Positions 8,782-22,246 of a stretch of DNA of 64,000 nucleotides are shown here, piece after piece; the stretch's first letter is position 1, and the number at the start of each line of letters is the position of its first letter. The DNA comes from Akkermansia muciniphila. GTDB lineage: Bacteria > Verrucomicrobiota > Verrucomicrobiia > Verrucomicrobiales > Akkermansiaceae. The stretch is taken from the NCBI GenBank assembly GCA_945888515.1, contig CAMDAD010000007.1:1-64000 (forward strand). Reading direction: 5' to 3'. The notes beneath the pieces were generated by a model. The model ran no database searches and was not told the origin of the DNA. It saw only the letters and a list, made by a program, of their open reading frames with translations. The position numbers and the translations under genes are program-made.

Positions 8782-9633
8782 ATGCGCTTCGGATTAAATA
8801 CCTTCCTTTACGTCTCCCCATTTGTCACTGAGAGTGTGAAACTTTTTCCCAAATTCAAAAAATGGGGGTTCGATACTCTTGAACTTCCGATTGAAGATCC
8901 TTCGCACATCGATCCCGTCAAAGTGCGCGCCGCAGCGGACAAGGCCGGCATCGCCATCGGCACGGTCTGTGCTTGCATGGGACCGGGACGCGATTTTCGT
9001 GGCTCCGCCGCCGATCAGAAAACCGCTACCGCCTACATCACCCAACTGATCGACCAAGCGGCGATTCTCGGCGCTCACTCGATCATCGGCCCCATTTACT
9101 CAGTCGTGGGCCTGATCGGTTCCCACAGTGATGAGGAGAAAAAGAAACACTTCGACCTTGTGGTAAAAAACCTCAAACCGCTCGCTAAGTATGCGGAGTC
9201 GAAAGGTGTGCAACTGTGCATCGAGCCGCTCAACCGCTTTGAAACCGATTTCCTCAACACGTGCGATCAAGGTCTCAAGCTGGTGAAGGCAATCAACTCG
9301 AAGGCCGTGAAACTCCACCTCGATACCTTCCACATGAACATCGAGGAAAAAAACCAAGCCGCCGCCATCCGCAAGGCCGGTCCCCTACTCGGCCACTTCC
9401 ATGCATGCGGCAGCGATCGCGGCACTCCGGGCGGTGACCACATCGATTGGAAACCCATCGTCAAAGCTCTTAACGAAATCAATTACAAAGGCGATGTCGT
9501 GATCGAGTCCTTCACTACCGACGTCAAAGTCATCGCCCGTGCTGCCGCCATTTGGCGCAAGATGGAACCGAAGCGCGATGACATCGCCGTCAAAGGTCTG
9601 GCCAATCTGAAAAAACTCTTCAAAAAGAAATAA
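8782..9633 (+). CDS. Sugar phosphate isomerase/epimerase (xylose isomerase-like TIM barrel; tagatose/psicose 3-epimerase type)
   Basis: 'MRFGLNTFLYVSPFVTESVKLFPKFKKWGFDTLELPIEDP', 'LCIEPLNRFETDFLNT', 'HLDTFHMNIEE', 'HFHACGSDRGTPGGDHIDW'. Confidence 0.88.
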   Translation: MRFGLNTFLYVSPFVTESVKLFPKFKKWGFDTLELPIEDPSHIDPVKVRAAADKAGIAIGTVCACMGPGRDFRGSAADQKTATAYITQLIDQAAILGAHSIIGPIYSVVGLIGSHSDEEKKKHFDLVVKNLKPLAKYAESKGVQLCIEPLNRFETDFLNTCDQGLKLVKAINSKAVKLHLDTFHMNIEEKNQAAAIRKAGPLLGHFHACGSDRGTPGGDHIDWKPIVKALNEINYKGDVVIESFTTDVKVIARAAAIWRKMEPKRDDIAVKGLANLKKLFKKK

Positions 9634-9640
9634 TCCTATC

Positions 9641-10339
9641 ATGAAATTCATCACCACCAGTGCTCTCGCACTCCTCGCCTGTTCCCTTGCCTTTGCCGGC
9701 GAGAAGCAGCTATTCAACGGCAAAGACCTCAGCGGCTGGGAAGGCCACGCCGATTTCTGGTCGGTCGAAGACGGCGCCATCACCGGCCGCACCACCAAGG
9801 AAAAGCCCACGGCAGGCAATACCTTTTTGGTATGGAAAGACGGCGAGGTCGGCGACTTCGAGTTGACCTTCCGCTACAAATTCGCGGCAGGCTCAACCTC
9901 GGGGAACAGCGGCGTGCAGTACCGCAGCAAGCTCGTCGATCCGGCGAAGTTTGTGGTCAGCGGCTATCAGGCCGACTTCGAAGTGGGCTCGAAATACAGC
10001 GGCATTCTCTACGAGGAAAAAGCCCGTGGCATTCTCGCCCTGCGCGGTCAAGCGGTCAAAATCACCACTGGTGCCGCACCGAACAAGCCAAAGATCGAAG
10101 TCACCGGCGAGGCTGGCAAGAGCGATGAAATCCAGGCGTCGATCAAACTCGGCGAATGGAACGAATACCGCATCGTCGCCAAAGGAGGACACTTGCAGCA
10201 TTTCATCAACGGTCACAAAACGGTGGACGTTATGGATGAAACAGCGGAAGGCGCGAAAAAAGGCATCCTCGCCCTCCAACTCCACGCCGGCCCGCCGATG
10301 CAGGTGCAGTTCAAAGACATCGTAGTAAAAGAAGACTGA
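9641..10339 (+). CDS. DUF1080 (3-keto-disaccharide hydrolase-like) secreted protein
   Basis: Signal peptide, 'LFNGKDLSGWEGHADFWSVEDGAITGRTT', 'FINGHKTVDVMDE' hallmark motifs. Confidence 0.9.
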   Translation: MKFITTSALALLACSLAFAGEKQLFNGKDLSGWEGHADFWSVEDGAITGRTTKEKPTAGNTFLVWKDGEVGDFELTFRYKFAAGSTSGNSGVQYRSKLVDPAKFVVSGYQADFEVGSKYSGILYEEKARGILALRGQAVKITTGAAPNKPKIEVTGEAGKSDEIQASIKLGEWNEYRIVAKGGHLQHFINGHKTVDVMDETAEGAKKGILALQLHAGPPMQVQFKDIVVKED

Positions 10340-10368
10340 TCTAACATTCTGTATTCTAACACATAAAA

Positions 10369-10398
10369 GCTGTCACCTCAGGTGGCGGCTTTTTTTTA
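10369..10398 (+). terminator. Rho-independent terminator
   Basis: GCTGTCACC-tca-GGTGGCGGC followed by TTTTTTTT. Confidence 0.8.
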
Positions 10399-10411
10399 TC
10401 AGTAATCATGG

Positions 10412-10452
10412 GGCATTTTCCTGCCTCGCACGCTTTCAGCAAGGAAATTGCC
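10412..10452. promoter_or_regulatory. Inverted repeat upstream of xylA (candidate operator)
   Basis: GGCATTTTCCT (10412-10422) and AGGAAATTGCC (10442-10452), 10/11 complementary, 19-nt spacer. Confidence 0.4.
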
Positions 10453-10517
10453 TACCCGACCTGATACTGACACTTTATCCACTTGCCCGCCAGCACGTCG
10501 ACTGCTAACTATCGTGC

Positions 10518-11825
<1,308 letters not shown>

Positions 11826-11840
11826 CCTATTTTCCGCTTT

Positions 11841-11880
11841 GAAAAAACGTCCTTTCACCCAGTGTGGAAGGACGTTTTTC
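11841..11880 (+). terminator. Rho-independent terminator after xylA
   Basis: GAAAAAACGTCCTTTC...GGAAGGACGTTTTTC hairpin. Confidence 0.8.
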
Positions 11881-12015
11881 ACTTTACGGGCATTGCAAAA
11901 AATACGGCTATCTCGACCACCATCCCACATCGAGACCGCACGGCATCGCTCGTACAAAAGGGCGCGACACGACAAAAGCCTCTCTCTTTGTCTGGTCGAT
12001 TTCACCGATCAGGCA

Positions 12016-13212
12016 TCATCGTAACTCTCCGCGGGCGCGACGATAAGTGCCCGGGGGCACTCCGGTAACGCGCTTGAAGGCCACGCTAAAGTATTCTGAA
12101 TTTTCATATCCGACGCGCGCGGCGATCACGGCGACAGGCAAGTTGGTATGAAGCAAGAAACGCTGGGCCCGCTGGACCTGGATGCGCATGATTTCCTCGT
12201 GCGGGCTGCGACCTAACATTTTTTTCATGCGCGCTTCCATGGTCCGGCGCGCTAGGCCAGCCACGCGTGCGACTTCATCGACCGAGATACCGCGACACGC
12301 ATGTTCACGGATGAAACGCAGGGCTTTTACGAGATTTGCGTCTTCGATGGCGAACACGTCAGTGCTTTGTCGGATGCTGATGCCGGTGGGGCTGACGATT
12401 TGGATGAGTGGCAGATTTTTTTTCCCTGCCATCATCTGATCGAGCGTCTCCGCCGCCATCCAACCGGATCGGCGCGGGTTCGGATCGATGCTCGACAGCG
12501 GCTGCGGGCTGAGTTCACAGAGCAGCTCATCATCATCCACACCGAGCACTGCCACCTCCTCCGGAACTGCCAAGTGTGCGCGGTGACAGGCATCGAGAAT
12601 CTGACGTCCACGGGCATCGTAGCAGGCAAATACCGCCAAAGGCTTGGGCAAATGCACTAGCCAACTTGCGATATCATCGGTCTCGCTCTCACTGTCATCG
12701 CCGCTCCTTTGCGCACTTTGATACAAGTGACAGTTCAGATGTTTTTCTGCGAGAGTCTTAACAAAAAAATCACCACGCTGCCGTGACCAAGGAAAGCGTG
12801 GCACTCCGCAGTAGGCAAAATGTTCAAAGCCGCGATTGAGGAAATGCGTAGCTGCCATTTCCGCGATCGCCTTCCCATCGGTCATGATCGCCGGAAGTTG
12901 TGGCAGAAATCGATAGGAACTCAGATCGACCACGGCTTGCCGAGCCTGCGCCAGCACCTGGGCGATGCTTTTGTTTTCAATTCTCGCGATGATGCCGTCA
13001 CCATCCCATCCGTGCAGCCATTTCGGTGGGGCATCGCCGCGTCCCCGCTCGGCGAGGAAGATATGCCATGGTTGATGACTGCGGATGTAATCTTCTACTC
13101 CATGCAACATCGAGCGAGCATAGCCATTGGAGGTCTCAATCAACAGAGCCACACGCGGAGCCTCACCCGGCTCACGTGTCTTGCGAGGAATATGGGAACG
13201 CTTGCTCTGCAT
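12016..13212 (-). CDS. XylR-like AraC-family transcriptional regulator with periplasmic-binding-like sensor domain
   Basis: N-terminal 'VALLIETSNGYARSMLHGVEDYIRSHQPW' sensor, C-terminal AraC HTH 'VDEVARVAGLARRTMEARMKKMLGRSPHEEIMRIQVQRAQRFL'. Confidence 0.9.
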   Translation of the reverse strand: MQSKRSHIPRKTREPGEAPRVALLIETSNGYARSMLHGVEDYIRSHQPWHIFLAERGRGDAPPKWLHGWDGDGIIARIENKSIAQVLAQARQAVVDLSSYRFLPQLPAIMTDGKAIAEMAATHFLNRGFEHFAYCGVPRFPWSRQRGDFFVKTLAEKHLNCHLYQSAQRSGDDSESETDDIASWLVHLPKPLAVFACYDARGRQILDACHRAHLAVPEEVAVLGVDDDELLCELSPQPLSSIDPNPRRSGWMAAETLDQMMAGKKNLPLIQIVSPTGISIRQSTDVFAIEDANLVKALRFIREHACRGISVDEVARVAGLARRTMEARMKKMLGRSPHEEIMRIQVQRAQRFLLHTNLPVAVIAARVGYENSEYFSVAFKRVTGVPPGTYRRARGELR

Positions 13213-13224
13213 AGGAGAGGATCC

Positions 13225-14280
13225 TCAGCGGCGTTTGCCTCGGAAACGATTGCGTGGATCATTCTCCGGATACACCGATTCACCATCTTGATAGCGCAGA
13301 ATGCCTCGCTCTTTCAAATTGCGAATGAAAGCCTTCGCATCACTCGAAACTTCATTGTCTTGAGTCAGCGTGCCCAGTAGGCCATTGCCTTTCACCACCT
13401 GATCCATCGTAGTATTTGCCTTCGTAGCCGCCATTGTGATGGCCTTAGTCGCCTTGGGCAGCTCTGCCAGCGTGGGACCTAGCTCGTCCACTCGCTGATC
13501 GATCTTCGCCAGCGTTTTTTCGGCACCCGCAGCCGCTTTTTCCATGGAAACGATCGCGCGCCGCGCATCTGCGATAGCAGGTTCCATTTCTCGACTGACC
13601 TTCTCAAAATTCTCACTGGTTGCTCGGAAACTGGAAATCGTCTGATCCACTTGTGTAAGATTTCCCTCTTTCAATACCGACGTATTAACCTTCTCTAAAG
13701 TCTCCGATAGATGCTTGGAAGCTTCGCGAATTTCATCAATGGCACCGTCCACTTTTTTCAAAGTACCGGAAGCACCATCCATCAACTTTCTGGCATCGTG
13801 GCTGAGAATTTCCGCATTGCTCTGGATCGCGTCCAGACCCGATGGTCCATTACCGATGATCACCGAATCAGGCTTGATGAACTTGCCCGATTTGATCTTT
13901 GGTGGCGTGACGATGATCATCTTGTCGCCGAGCAGTGATGCCGATGCGACACCCAGAGTGGCGCCCTCAGGAATGTTGATTCGTTCATCGATACGCAGAT
14001 CGATCTCGACCAGAGCATCTCCGTTCAGAACCGGCAACTTTGCTACGCGTCCGATCTTGGCGCCACCCATGCGGATTTCCGAGCCTTTGATGATGCCTGC
14101 GGCGTCATCTACAATCAATGACAAGACATAGGATTCATGAAATTTTTCGCCGAAACGACCGAACTGAATGATAAGACTGCCCAGCAGCACCAAGCCGATC
14201 AAAAAGAATGTGCCAACATACAATTCAGACTTATTTTTCTCGGCTGCCATCGGTGGATAGGTTGCCACAATTTCTGACAA
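13225..14280 (-). CDS. MlaD/MCE-family protein (ABC-type lipid transport substrate-binding subunit)
   Basis: 'ELYVGTFFLIGLVLLGSLIIQFGRFGEKFHESYVLSLIVDDAAGIIKGSEIRMGGAKIGRV'. Confidence 0.88.
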   Translation of the reverse strand: MSEIVATYPPMAAEKNKSELYVGTFFLIGLVLLGSLIIQFGRFGEKFHESYVLSLIVDDAAGIIKGSEIRMGGAKIGRVAKLPVLNGDALVEIDLRIDERINIPEGATLGVASASLLGDKMIIVTPPKIKSGKFIKPDSVIIGNGPSGLDAIQSNAEILSHDARKLMDGASGTLKKVDGAIDEIREASKHLSETLEKVNTSVLKEGNLTQVDQTISSFRATSENFEKVSREMEPAIADARRAIVSMEKAAAGAEKTLAKIDQRVDELGPTLAELPKATKAITMAATKANTTMDQVVKGNGLLGTLTQDNEVSSDAKAFIRNLKERGILRYQDGESVYPENDPRNRFRGKRR

Positions 14281-14300
14281 AGAGCAAGAGGTAAGGATAC

Positions 14301-15485
14301 TCAGCGCCCAAGTCCGTCAATCTCCTCGTCAAGCATGCGCATCAACTGCTGCATTTCCTTCATCCTCGCTCTCATTCGTTCCATGTCCGGGCGATTGAGG
14401 CGGGGACGGACTTCGCGAGTGCGAGACAACTGAGGTCCTGGCTCGAACGTTTTCACCTTTGCCAATCGCTCCTCCACTGGCTTGCGCTGAAGCATGGCGA
14501 CGATGATTTCAGAGGGAATCACATAGCTGCGAATCCGCCCTGCACGTGCAGCGGAAATGCCGACCACCTGACCTTGGAGGTCGAGAACAGGACCACCGCA
14601 TTCCTCGGGATTGAGCACCATATCGGTCTGAATCACGGAGGGAAACCCATCGCGCACCTGACTGATCTCTCCGCCCATTCGCTCCATGACTTCGAGGCGC
14701 CGCTGCGGAAACTGTCCGATGGCTTGCTTCGAACCCAACACAAGATCTACCGCAAGCGATTTGCCCTCACGGGAAAACAACACCTTTACGGTATCGCCGG
14801 GTTTCATGGTCGCGAGCATGGAGCGGAACTCCATCATACTACCGATCACTTTCCCATTTAGGTTCAAAATGATATCTCCCACAGCGAGTCCCATCTTCTC
14901 CGCTGGCGATTTCTCCGCCACTTGCCGGATCACGACACCCGTGCCCTCCGTGTGATTCTCCACACCCACCCCCACGAAAGCCTGATCACTCTCGCGCAAG
15001 GTGCGTTCCTTCACACTGACCACACCCATACCCAAGGTCACATCGCCGGGGCCAGCTGCGATCAAGAAACGCCCCAGATCCGGCTTTGCCGACTGCGCAA
15101 ATAGGAGAGGACGCAGCGTAGAGTCCTTCAGTTTGAGAAGCACCAGATCTTCATCTTCGTAAACACCCTCTATGCTCGCATCGTAGGTCACATTTCCTCC
15201 TGCGACGCACTGCAGTGGCTGACCTTTCGAGCGAGCCACCTCGCTCCATTTCGCCAGCACCTGCGAGCCATCGCCCACCACGGTGCCCACGCACAACTGC
15301 CTTTTTCCGCCAGCCCACACCCACACCACGGACTTGCCCGCTTTCTGCGAGAGAGGAGTCACCAAATCAAAAACTTCCCCTGCCTGCCTGCGCAGCACCA
15401 CACGATCCTGCTCGGTCTGCAGCGGCAATTCCTGCGCCCACAGCGATGAGATCATCAAACATCCTAACAAAAATTCGCGTTTCAT
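14301..15485 (-). CDS. Degenerate trypsin-like/PDZ (HtrA-like) protein, probable pseudoprotease
   Basis: PDZ 'KMGLAVGDIILNLNGKVIGSMMEFRSML'; the position of catalytic Ser reads 'NPEECGGPVLD' and the His region reads 'VLAKWSEVA'. Confidence 0.8.
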   Translation of the reverse strand: MKREFLLGCLMISSLWAQELPLQTEQDRVVLRRQAGEVFDLVTPLSQKAGKSVVWVWAGGKRQLCVGTVVGDGSQVLAKWSEVARSKGQPLQCVAGGNVTYDASIEGVYEDEDLVLLKLKDSTLRPLLFAQSAKPDLGRFLIAAGPGDVTLGMGVVSVKERTLRESDQAFVGVGVENHTEGTGVVIRQVAEKSPAEKMGLAVGDIILNLNGKVIGSMMEFRSMLATMKPGDTVKVLFSREGKSLAVDLVLGSKQAIGQFPQRRLEVMERMGGEISQVRDGFPSVIQTDMVLNPEECGGPVLDLQGQVVGISAARAGRIRSYVIPSEIIVAMLQRKPVEERLAKVKTFEPGPQLSRTREVRPRLNRPDMERMRARMKEMQQLMRMLDEEIDGLGR

Positions 15486-15504
15486 CGTGTATAATCTTCG
15501 GTTC

Positions 15505-16464
15505 TTATTGCGCGTCGCCCCGACGTACCAGTTCCACTTCCTTTTCCATCGGCCTGCCATCGCGTTGGATGGAAAGCTTCACCTTATCCCCGACTTGCTT
15601 GCGAAGAAGCTCGTTGCGCAAGTCATCCAGATTGCGAATGCGCTGCCCTTCCAGAGAAACAATCACATCGCCCGGCTTGATGCCCGCTTCCGTCGCCTTC
15701 GATCCCTGGCTAACCTCGCCGACGATCAATCCGGCACGCGACCAATCAATCGCCACTCCCAGAACTGGCATGTCCTCGTTCTGCAGAGGATCGAGCACCA
15801 GTTTCCCCCACTGCTCCCCTTTCAGCATTCGGTCCCAGTCCTCCTTGAATCCATCCACGCCCGCGTGGTTATTTGCCGTGAGTGCTTGGCCGATGTTTGA
15901 ATTGATACCGATAATAGTGCCCTGAAGATCAAAGATGGGACCACCTGAATCGCCACCGATAAGAGTGCAATCGGTCGTGAAAAAATTCCCAGGACCCTTG
16001 GAAACGACGCGCCCGAAGCGAACGGGTGGCGTGCGCGCCGGATCAAAGCCTGCCGCATGTCCAGTGGCAACCACCCAGTCTCCGACTTCTAGGGTTTTGG
16101 ACGTACCACGATCAGCAGCTGGCCATTTGTCGCCGCCTTCGATCTTCACCATGGCGAGGTCCTTGCCATAATTCGCGCCGAGCACCTTTCCCTTCACCGT
16201 TTTGCCATCGGGAAATACGACATCCATCATTTCGCTCCCCTGCACCACGTGCGCGGCGGTGAGGATCAGTCCCGCTTCATTCGTGATCACTCCCGAGCCC
16301 GAGCTCGAAGAATCTGCAGCGATCAAGGCAACCGTTAAGGGGACGCATTTTTCTGCCACCGCTTGCACCTTTGCTTCGACTTCCAGAAGATCCTGCAAGT
16401 CCCGCACAGGTGCCGCGAAGGCGAGGTGCGACAATACAATCCATCCAAGAAATGATGCTTTCAT
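15505..16464 (-). CDS. S1C-family serine protease (HtrA/DegP-like) with PDZ domain
   Basis: 'ILTAAHVVQGSE', 'KDLAMVKIE', 'LIGGDSGGPIFDLQGTIIGINS', PDZ 'ATEAGIKPGDVIVSLEGQRI'. Confidence 0.92.
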   Translation of the reverse strand: MKASFLGWIVLSHLAFAAPVRDLQDLLEVEAKVQAVAEKCVPLTVALIAADSSSSGSGVITNEAGLILTAAHVVQGSEMMDVVFPDGKTVKGKVLGANYGKDLAMVKIEGGDKWPAADRGTSKTLEVGDWVVATGHAAGFDPARTPPVRFGRVVSKGPGNFFTTDCTLIGGDSGGPIFDLQGTIIGINSNIGQALTANNHAGVDGFKEDWDRMLKGEQWGKLVLDPLQNEDMPVLGVAIDWSRAGLIVGEVSQGSKATEAGIKPGDVIVSLEGQRIRNLDDLRNELLRKQVGDKVKLSIQRDGRPMEKEVELVRRGDAQ

Positions 16465-16537
16465 AGTTTCATGGTAGCAAACGATGCTCATTCGTCAAAT
16501 TATCTCACTTTTTCTATTGGATGCTTGCTAAAGCGCG

Positions 16538-17089
16538 TCATCCATTCACCTTGCCAGGGACCTTGTATTGACTGCCCAAGTCCTGCAAAGTCTGGTTGCT
16601 GTCATTGGTCCCCACGATGCGTAGCAGGACTTTCAAATCGCCTTTTTGACCCATGTTGTATTCCGTAACGGTCTTGCGTATGGAAGCGGAGAGAAGTTTC
16701 AATACTTGCCGAGCCGTGAGATCGATGTCGGGTGGTATAACCAAATTCGCAATGTTGATCTCCACCTGCAAAGTGCCTGAATCATCCAGCTCCGCCGCTA
16801 CTTTGAGACCGCAGAGTACGACCAGGTTCACCTCCTTAATTGCATAGTTCGGATTATTCGTCGGCAGCTGATGCGGCATGGCAATGGATTCGACGAGAAC
16901 CTCAGGAAAGGCACCGGTCAAAGCCATGGGGCGCGAAAGGATCGCCGCCTGCAGCGCCTCACCGGTATCGTCGACTTCATCATCCACATCAGATCCATGC
17001 AAACTCAGCGGTTGATAGATGTTTGCCACATCAATTACAGTAGCATGCGTGAGCAACATCGTAGCAGCGAGCAGGATTATCATTTTCAT
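16538..17089 (-). CDS. Hypothetical exported protein
   Basis: Signal-peptide start 'MKMIILLAATMLLTHATVIDVANI', adjacent to the protease genes on the same strand. Confidence 0.65.
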   Translation of the reverse strand: MKMIILLAATMLLTHATVIDVANIYQPLSLHGSDVDDEVDDTGEALQAAILSRPMALTGAFPEVLVESIAMPHQLPTNNPNYAIKEVNLVVLCGLKVAAELDDSGTLQVEINIANLVIPPDIDLTARQVLKLLSASIRKTVTEYNMGQKGDLKVLLRIVGTNDSNQTLQDLGSQYKVPGKVNG

Positions 17090-17160
17090 GCCAGCGTAGT
17101 AGCACAAAGTAGACTGAGGCGACAACGAGCAAATTCCAAAGAGTGATCGGATCGCACGAC

Positions 17161-17200
17161 AAAAAAAACCTGCCCTAGGCTCAATGCCGGGCAGGTTTTG
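17161..17200 (-). terminator. Rho-independent terminator after katG
   Basis: AACCTGCCC...GGGCAGGTT stem with T-rich tract on the minus strand. Confidence 0.8.
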
Positions 17201-17229
17201 CGAAAACAATTACCTGAGAAACAATCTGA

Positions 17230-19614
<2,385 letters not shown>

Positions 19615-20025
19615 TTACAGTCGACATTCGGGGCAGGTTCCCCAGTAAATCACCTCGGCCTCTTCGATGAGAAAGCCGTGATGATCCGCAGCGTGAAGGC
19701 AGGGGGTCTGGCCGACAGAGCAGTCGACATCAACCGTTTTTCCGCAGGATCTGCAAATCAGATGGTGATGATTGTCACCAATCCGATTTTCAAACAAAGC
19801 GGGAGAGCCGGCTGGCTGGATACGACGAATCGCGCCTTTTTCCACCAGAGTGCCGAGCGCGTTGTAAACGGCCTGTTTCGAGATCGAGCCGATCTCTGAC
19901 TTCACCATCTCTGCAATCCGCTCCGCAGTGGCGTGTGGATGAGTTGCCACCGCCCGCAACACCGCGAGGCGCTGCGCCGTCACGGATAAACCGTGGTCGC
20001 GGAGAACATGTTTTGCATCGGACAC
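19615..20025 (-). CDS. Fur-family transcriptional regulator (PerR/FurA-like)
   Basis: '[30 protein letters not shown]', '[17 protein letters not shown]', CxxC...CPEC metal-site features; directly upstream of katG. Confidence 0.9.
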   Translation of the reverse strand: MSDAKHVLRDHGLSVTAQRLAVLRAVATHPHATAERIAEMVKSEIGSISKQAVYNALGTLVEKGAIRRIQPAGSPALFENRIGDNHHHLICRSCGKTVDVDCSVGQTPCLHAADHHGFLIEEAEVIYWGTCPECRL

Positions 20026-20039
20026 GAAATTACGATCTC

Positions 20040-20068
20040 ATAAAAATGGATTTAGTCAATATTTTTAT
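20040..20068. promoter_or_regulatory. AT-rich inverted repeat upstream of the fur-katG operon (candidate Fur/PerR box)
   Basis: ATAAAAAT-N13-ATTTTTAT overlapping a TTGACT hexamer on the minus strand. Confidence 0.45.
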
Positions 20069-20364
20069 CCAATCAACTATAATCACTCGCATAGGAGTAT
20101 CCCCCGCGATCTCTTGATTTTTTCTTTGCATCGCTTCTTGCGCGCCGGACCGAAGCCGTTCAGTTTTTTTGGTTTTCTTGACGGATATTTATGAATATTG
20201 ATTGACTTTTTAAAAATTCCTGATTGTCTGGTCTTTCCGAATTCCGTGGAATTGTCACAAGAATTTCCCAGATGACAGCGAGTGCTGCGTCTCTCTCATC
20301 TGCCCTTGCTTTGACTGCACGGCGTTTCGGAATTTTTTTATTCTTTCCACTTTTCCCCATTTCC

Positions 20365-21396
20365 ATGTCCCTTTTCAATCGAATATTTGGTCACTGGCTC
20401 TCCCAAGACATTGGGATTGACCTTGGCACCGCAAACACTCTTGTCTGCGTGAAAGATCACGGTATCGTCTTGCGAGAGCCTTCTGTTGTCGCCGTCAAGG
20501 CCGGCACCAACGAGGTTCTTGCCGTAGGCGATGACGCAAAACGCATGCTCGGCCGCACCCCTGGTGACATCGTCGCCATCCGTCCGCTCAAGGATGGCGT
20601 CATATCAGACTTCCGCGTTACCGAGGCGATGCTGCGCCATTTCATCAAAAAAGTGAACAATGGCCGGCGTTCGAACTCGCGTGTGGTCATCGCTGTGCCC
20701 TCCGGCATCACGGAAGTGGAAAAGCGCGCCGTTCGCGAGTCCGCCGAAATGGCAGGAGCGCGAGAGGTCTATCTGATCGAAGAACCCATGGCGGCGGCAA
20801 TCGGCGTAGGACTTCCCGTGCAGGATGCCGCGGGCAACATGATTGTCGATATCGGCGGAGGCACGACCGAGGTAGCTCTGATTTCTCTCTCGGGCATCGT
20901 CTATGCACGCAGCGTACGCGTGGCGGGAGATGAGTTGGACGAATCGATTATTTCCTACATGAAACGAGCCTACAATCTCATGATTGGGGAACGGACGGCA
21001 GAGGACATCAAAATTCGTATCGGCTCAGCGGCACCACTGCCCAAGGAGCTAACGATGGAAGTCAAAGGCCGCGATCTTGTGGCTGGTTTGCCGAAAACGA
21101 TTACGATCACCTCGCAAGAGGTGCGCGATGCGATGGCAGATCCACTGCAGCAAGTGATCGACGGTATTCGCACCACACTCGAGCGCTGTCCTCCGGAATT
21201 GGCAGCCGATTTGGTGGACCGCGGCATTATTCTCGCTGGCGGTGGAGCCCTTCTCAAAGGACTGGATCGACTGATTCGTGAGGAAACAGGATTGCCCGTT
21301 CACATTGCGGAAGATCCGCTCAGCGCCGTGGCAGAGGGCACAGGCAAGGCCTTGCAAGAAATCGCCTTGCTCAAGCGTATCTCCAATATTGGTTGA
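20365..21396 (+). CDS. mreB: Rod shape-determining protein MreB
   Basis: '[30 protein letters not shown]', '[41 protein letters not shown]'. Confidence 0.97.
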   Translation: MSLFNRIFGHWLSQDIGIDLGTANTLVCVKDHGIVLREPSVVAVKAGTNEVLAVGDDAKRMLGRTPGDIVAIRPLKDGVISDFRVTEAMLRHFIKKVNNGRRSNSRVVIAVPSGITEVEKRAVRESAEMAGAREVYLIEEPMAAAIGVGLPVQDAAGNMIVDIGGGTTEVALISLSGIVYARSVRVAGDELDESIISYMKRAYNLMIGERTAEDIKIRIGSAAPLPKELTMEVKGRDLVAGLPKTITITSQEVRDAMADPLQQVIDGIRTTLERCPPELAADLVDRGIILAGGGALLKGLDRLIREETGLPVHIAEDPLSAVAEGTGKALQEIALLKRISNIG

Positions 21397-21429
21397 TTTT
21401 CTCGTCGCATCCCCTGGATTTTTCCGGCC

Positions 21430-22233
21430 ATGAAGCCGCTCAATCTCATCGCACTTCTCTGTTTCCTCGGCGGCGCCACTTGGGCACTGACGCGCAGCGA
21501 TCGAAGCGTGCGGGAGATTCAGATGTATTACTACTCGGCATTGATGCCTTTCCTTAAAGTCGGCTCGGCTCTCGAAGAAAAAGCACGAAACTTCTCACGC
21601 GAAGTCGAGCACTCCAAAGCTCTGGAAATCGAGCTCGAACTCACTCGCGCGGAGCTAAGCAAGCTTCGCCAAGTGGAGCAACGCTTTGCTGAACTGGAAA
21701 CGGAGAACATGCGGCTTCGGGATGCCTTAGAGTTCAAAAAAAACACCCCATTCACACTCATCGCCGCACGCATCACCCGGCGGCAAACAACCAATTGGTA
21801 TAAAACGCTCGAGATCAACCGTGGCGAGGAATCCTTCATCGGAAATCAAAACCCGGTAGTGACAGCGGAGGGTCTGGTGGGGAAAATCGATCTTTCAGGA
21901 AAGGAGTTCGCTACGGTCATTCTGCTGACGGATGAAAAATGTCAGGTTTCTGCCAAGATCGAGGGTTCCGCCGAGGTTGGCATTCTCAGCGGTCGCCGTG
22001 CCGACTACGGAGATCCCCCCATGCTCGCTCTTCGTTTTCTCTCCAAAAAAGCCAATCTTAAAAAAGGCCAAAGGGTCTTTAGCAACGGCAGGGGTGGCAT
22101 CATCCCCGCCAATATCCTTCTTGGAACCATCGAATCGGTCGAAACCGGTGCTCAGGATTCCGAAGCTCTCGTCCGTCCCGCCGTGAACTTCAACGATCTT
22201 GTCACCGTATTTGTCATTCCCTCTGCGAATTAA
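21430..22233 (+). CDS. mreC: Rod shape-determining protein MreC
   Basis: N-terminal TM, coiled coil, 'GEESFIGNQNPVVTAEGLVGKIDL...VILLTDEKCQVSAKI'; follows mreB. Confidence 0.9.
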   Translation: MKPLNLIALLCFLGGATWALTRSDRSVREIQMYYYSALMPFLKVGSALEEKARNFSREVEHSKALEIELELTRAELSKLRQVEQRFAELETENMRLRDALEFKKNTPFTLIAARITRRQTTNWYKTLEINRGEESFIGNQNPVVTAEGLVGKIDLSGKEFATVILLTDEKCQVSAKIEGSAEVGILSGRRADYGDPPMLALRFLSKKANLKKGQRVFSNGRGGIIPANILLGTIESVETGAQDSEALVRPAVNFNDLVTVFVIPSAN

Positions 22234-22246
22234 TCTTACGGTCATT

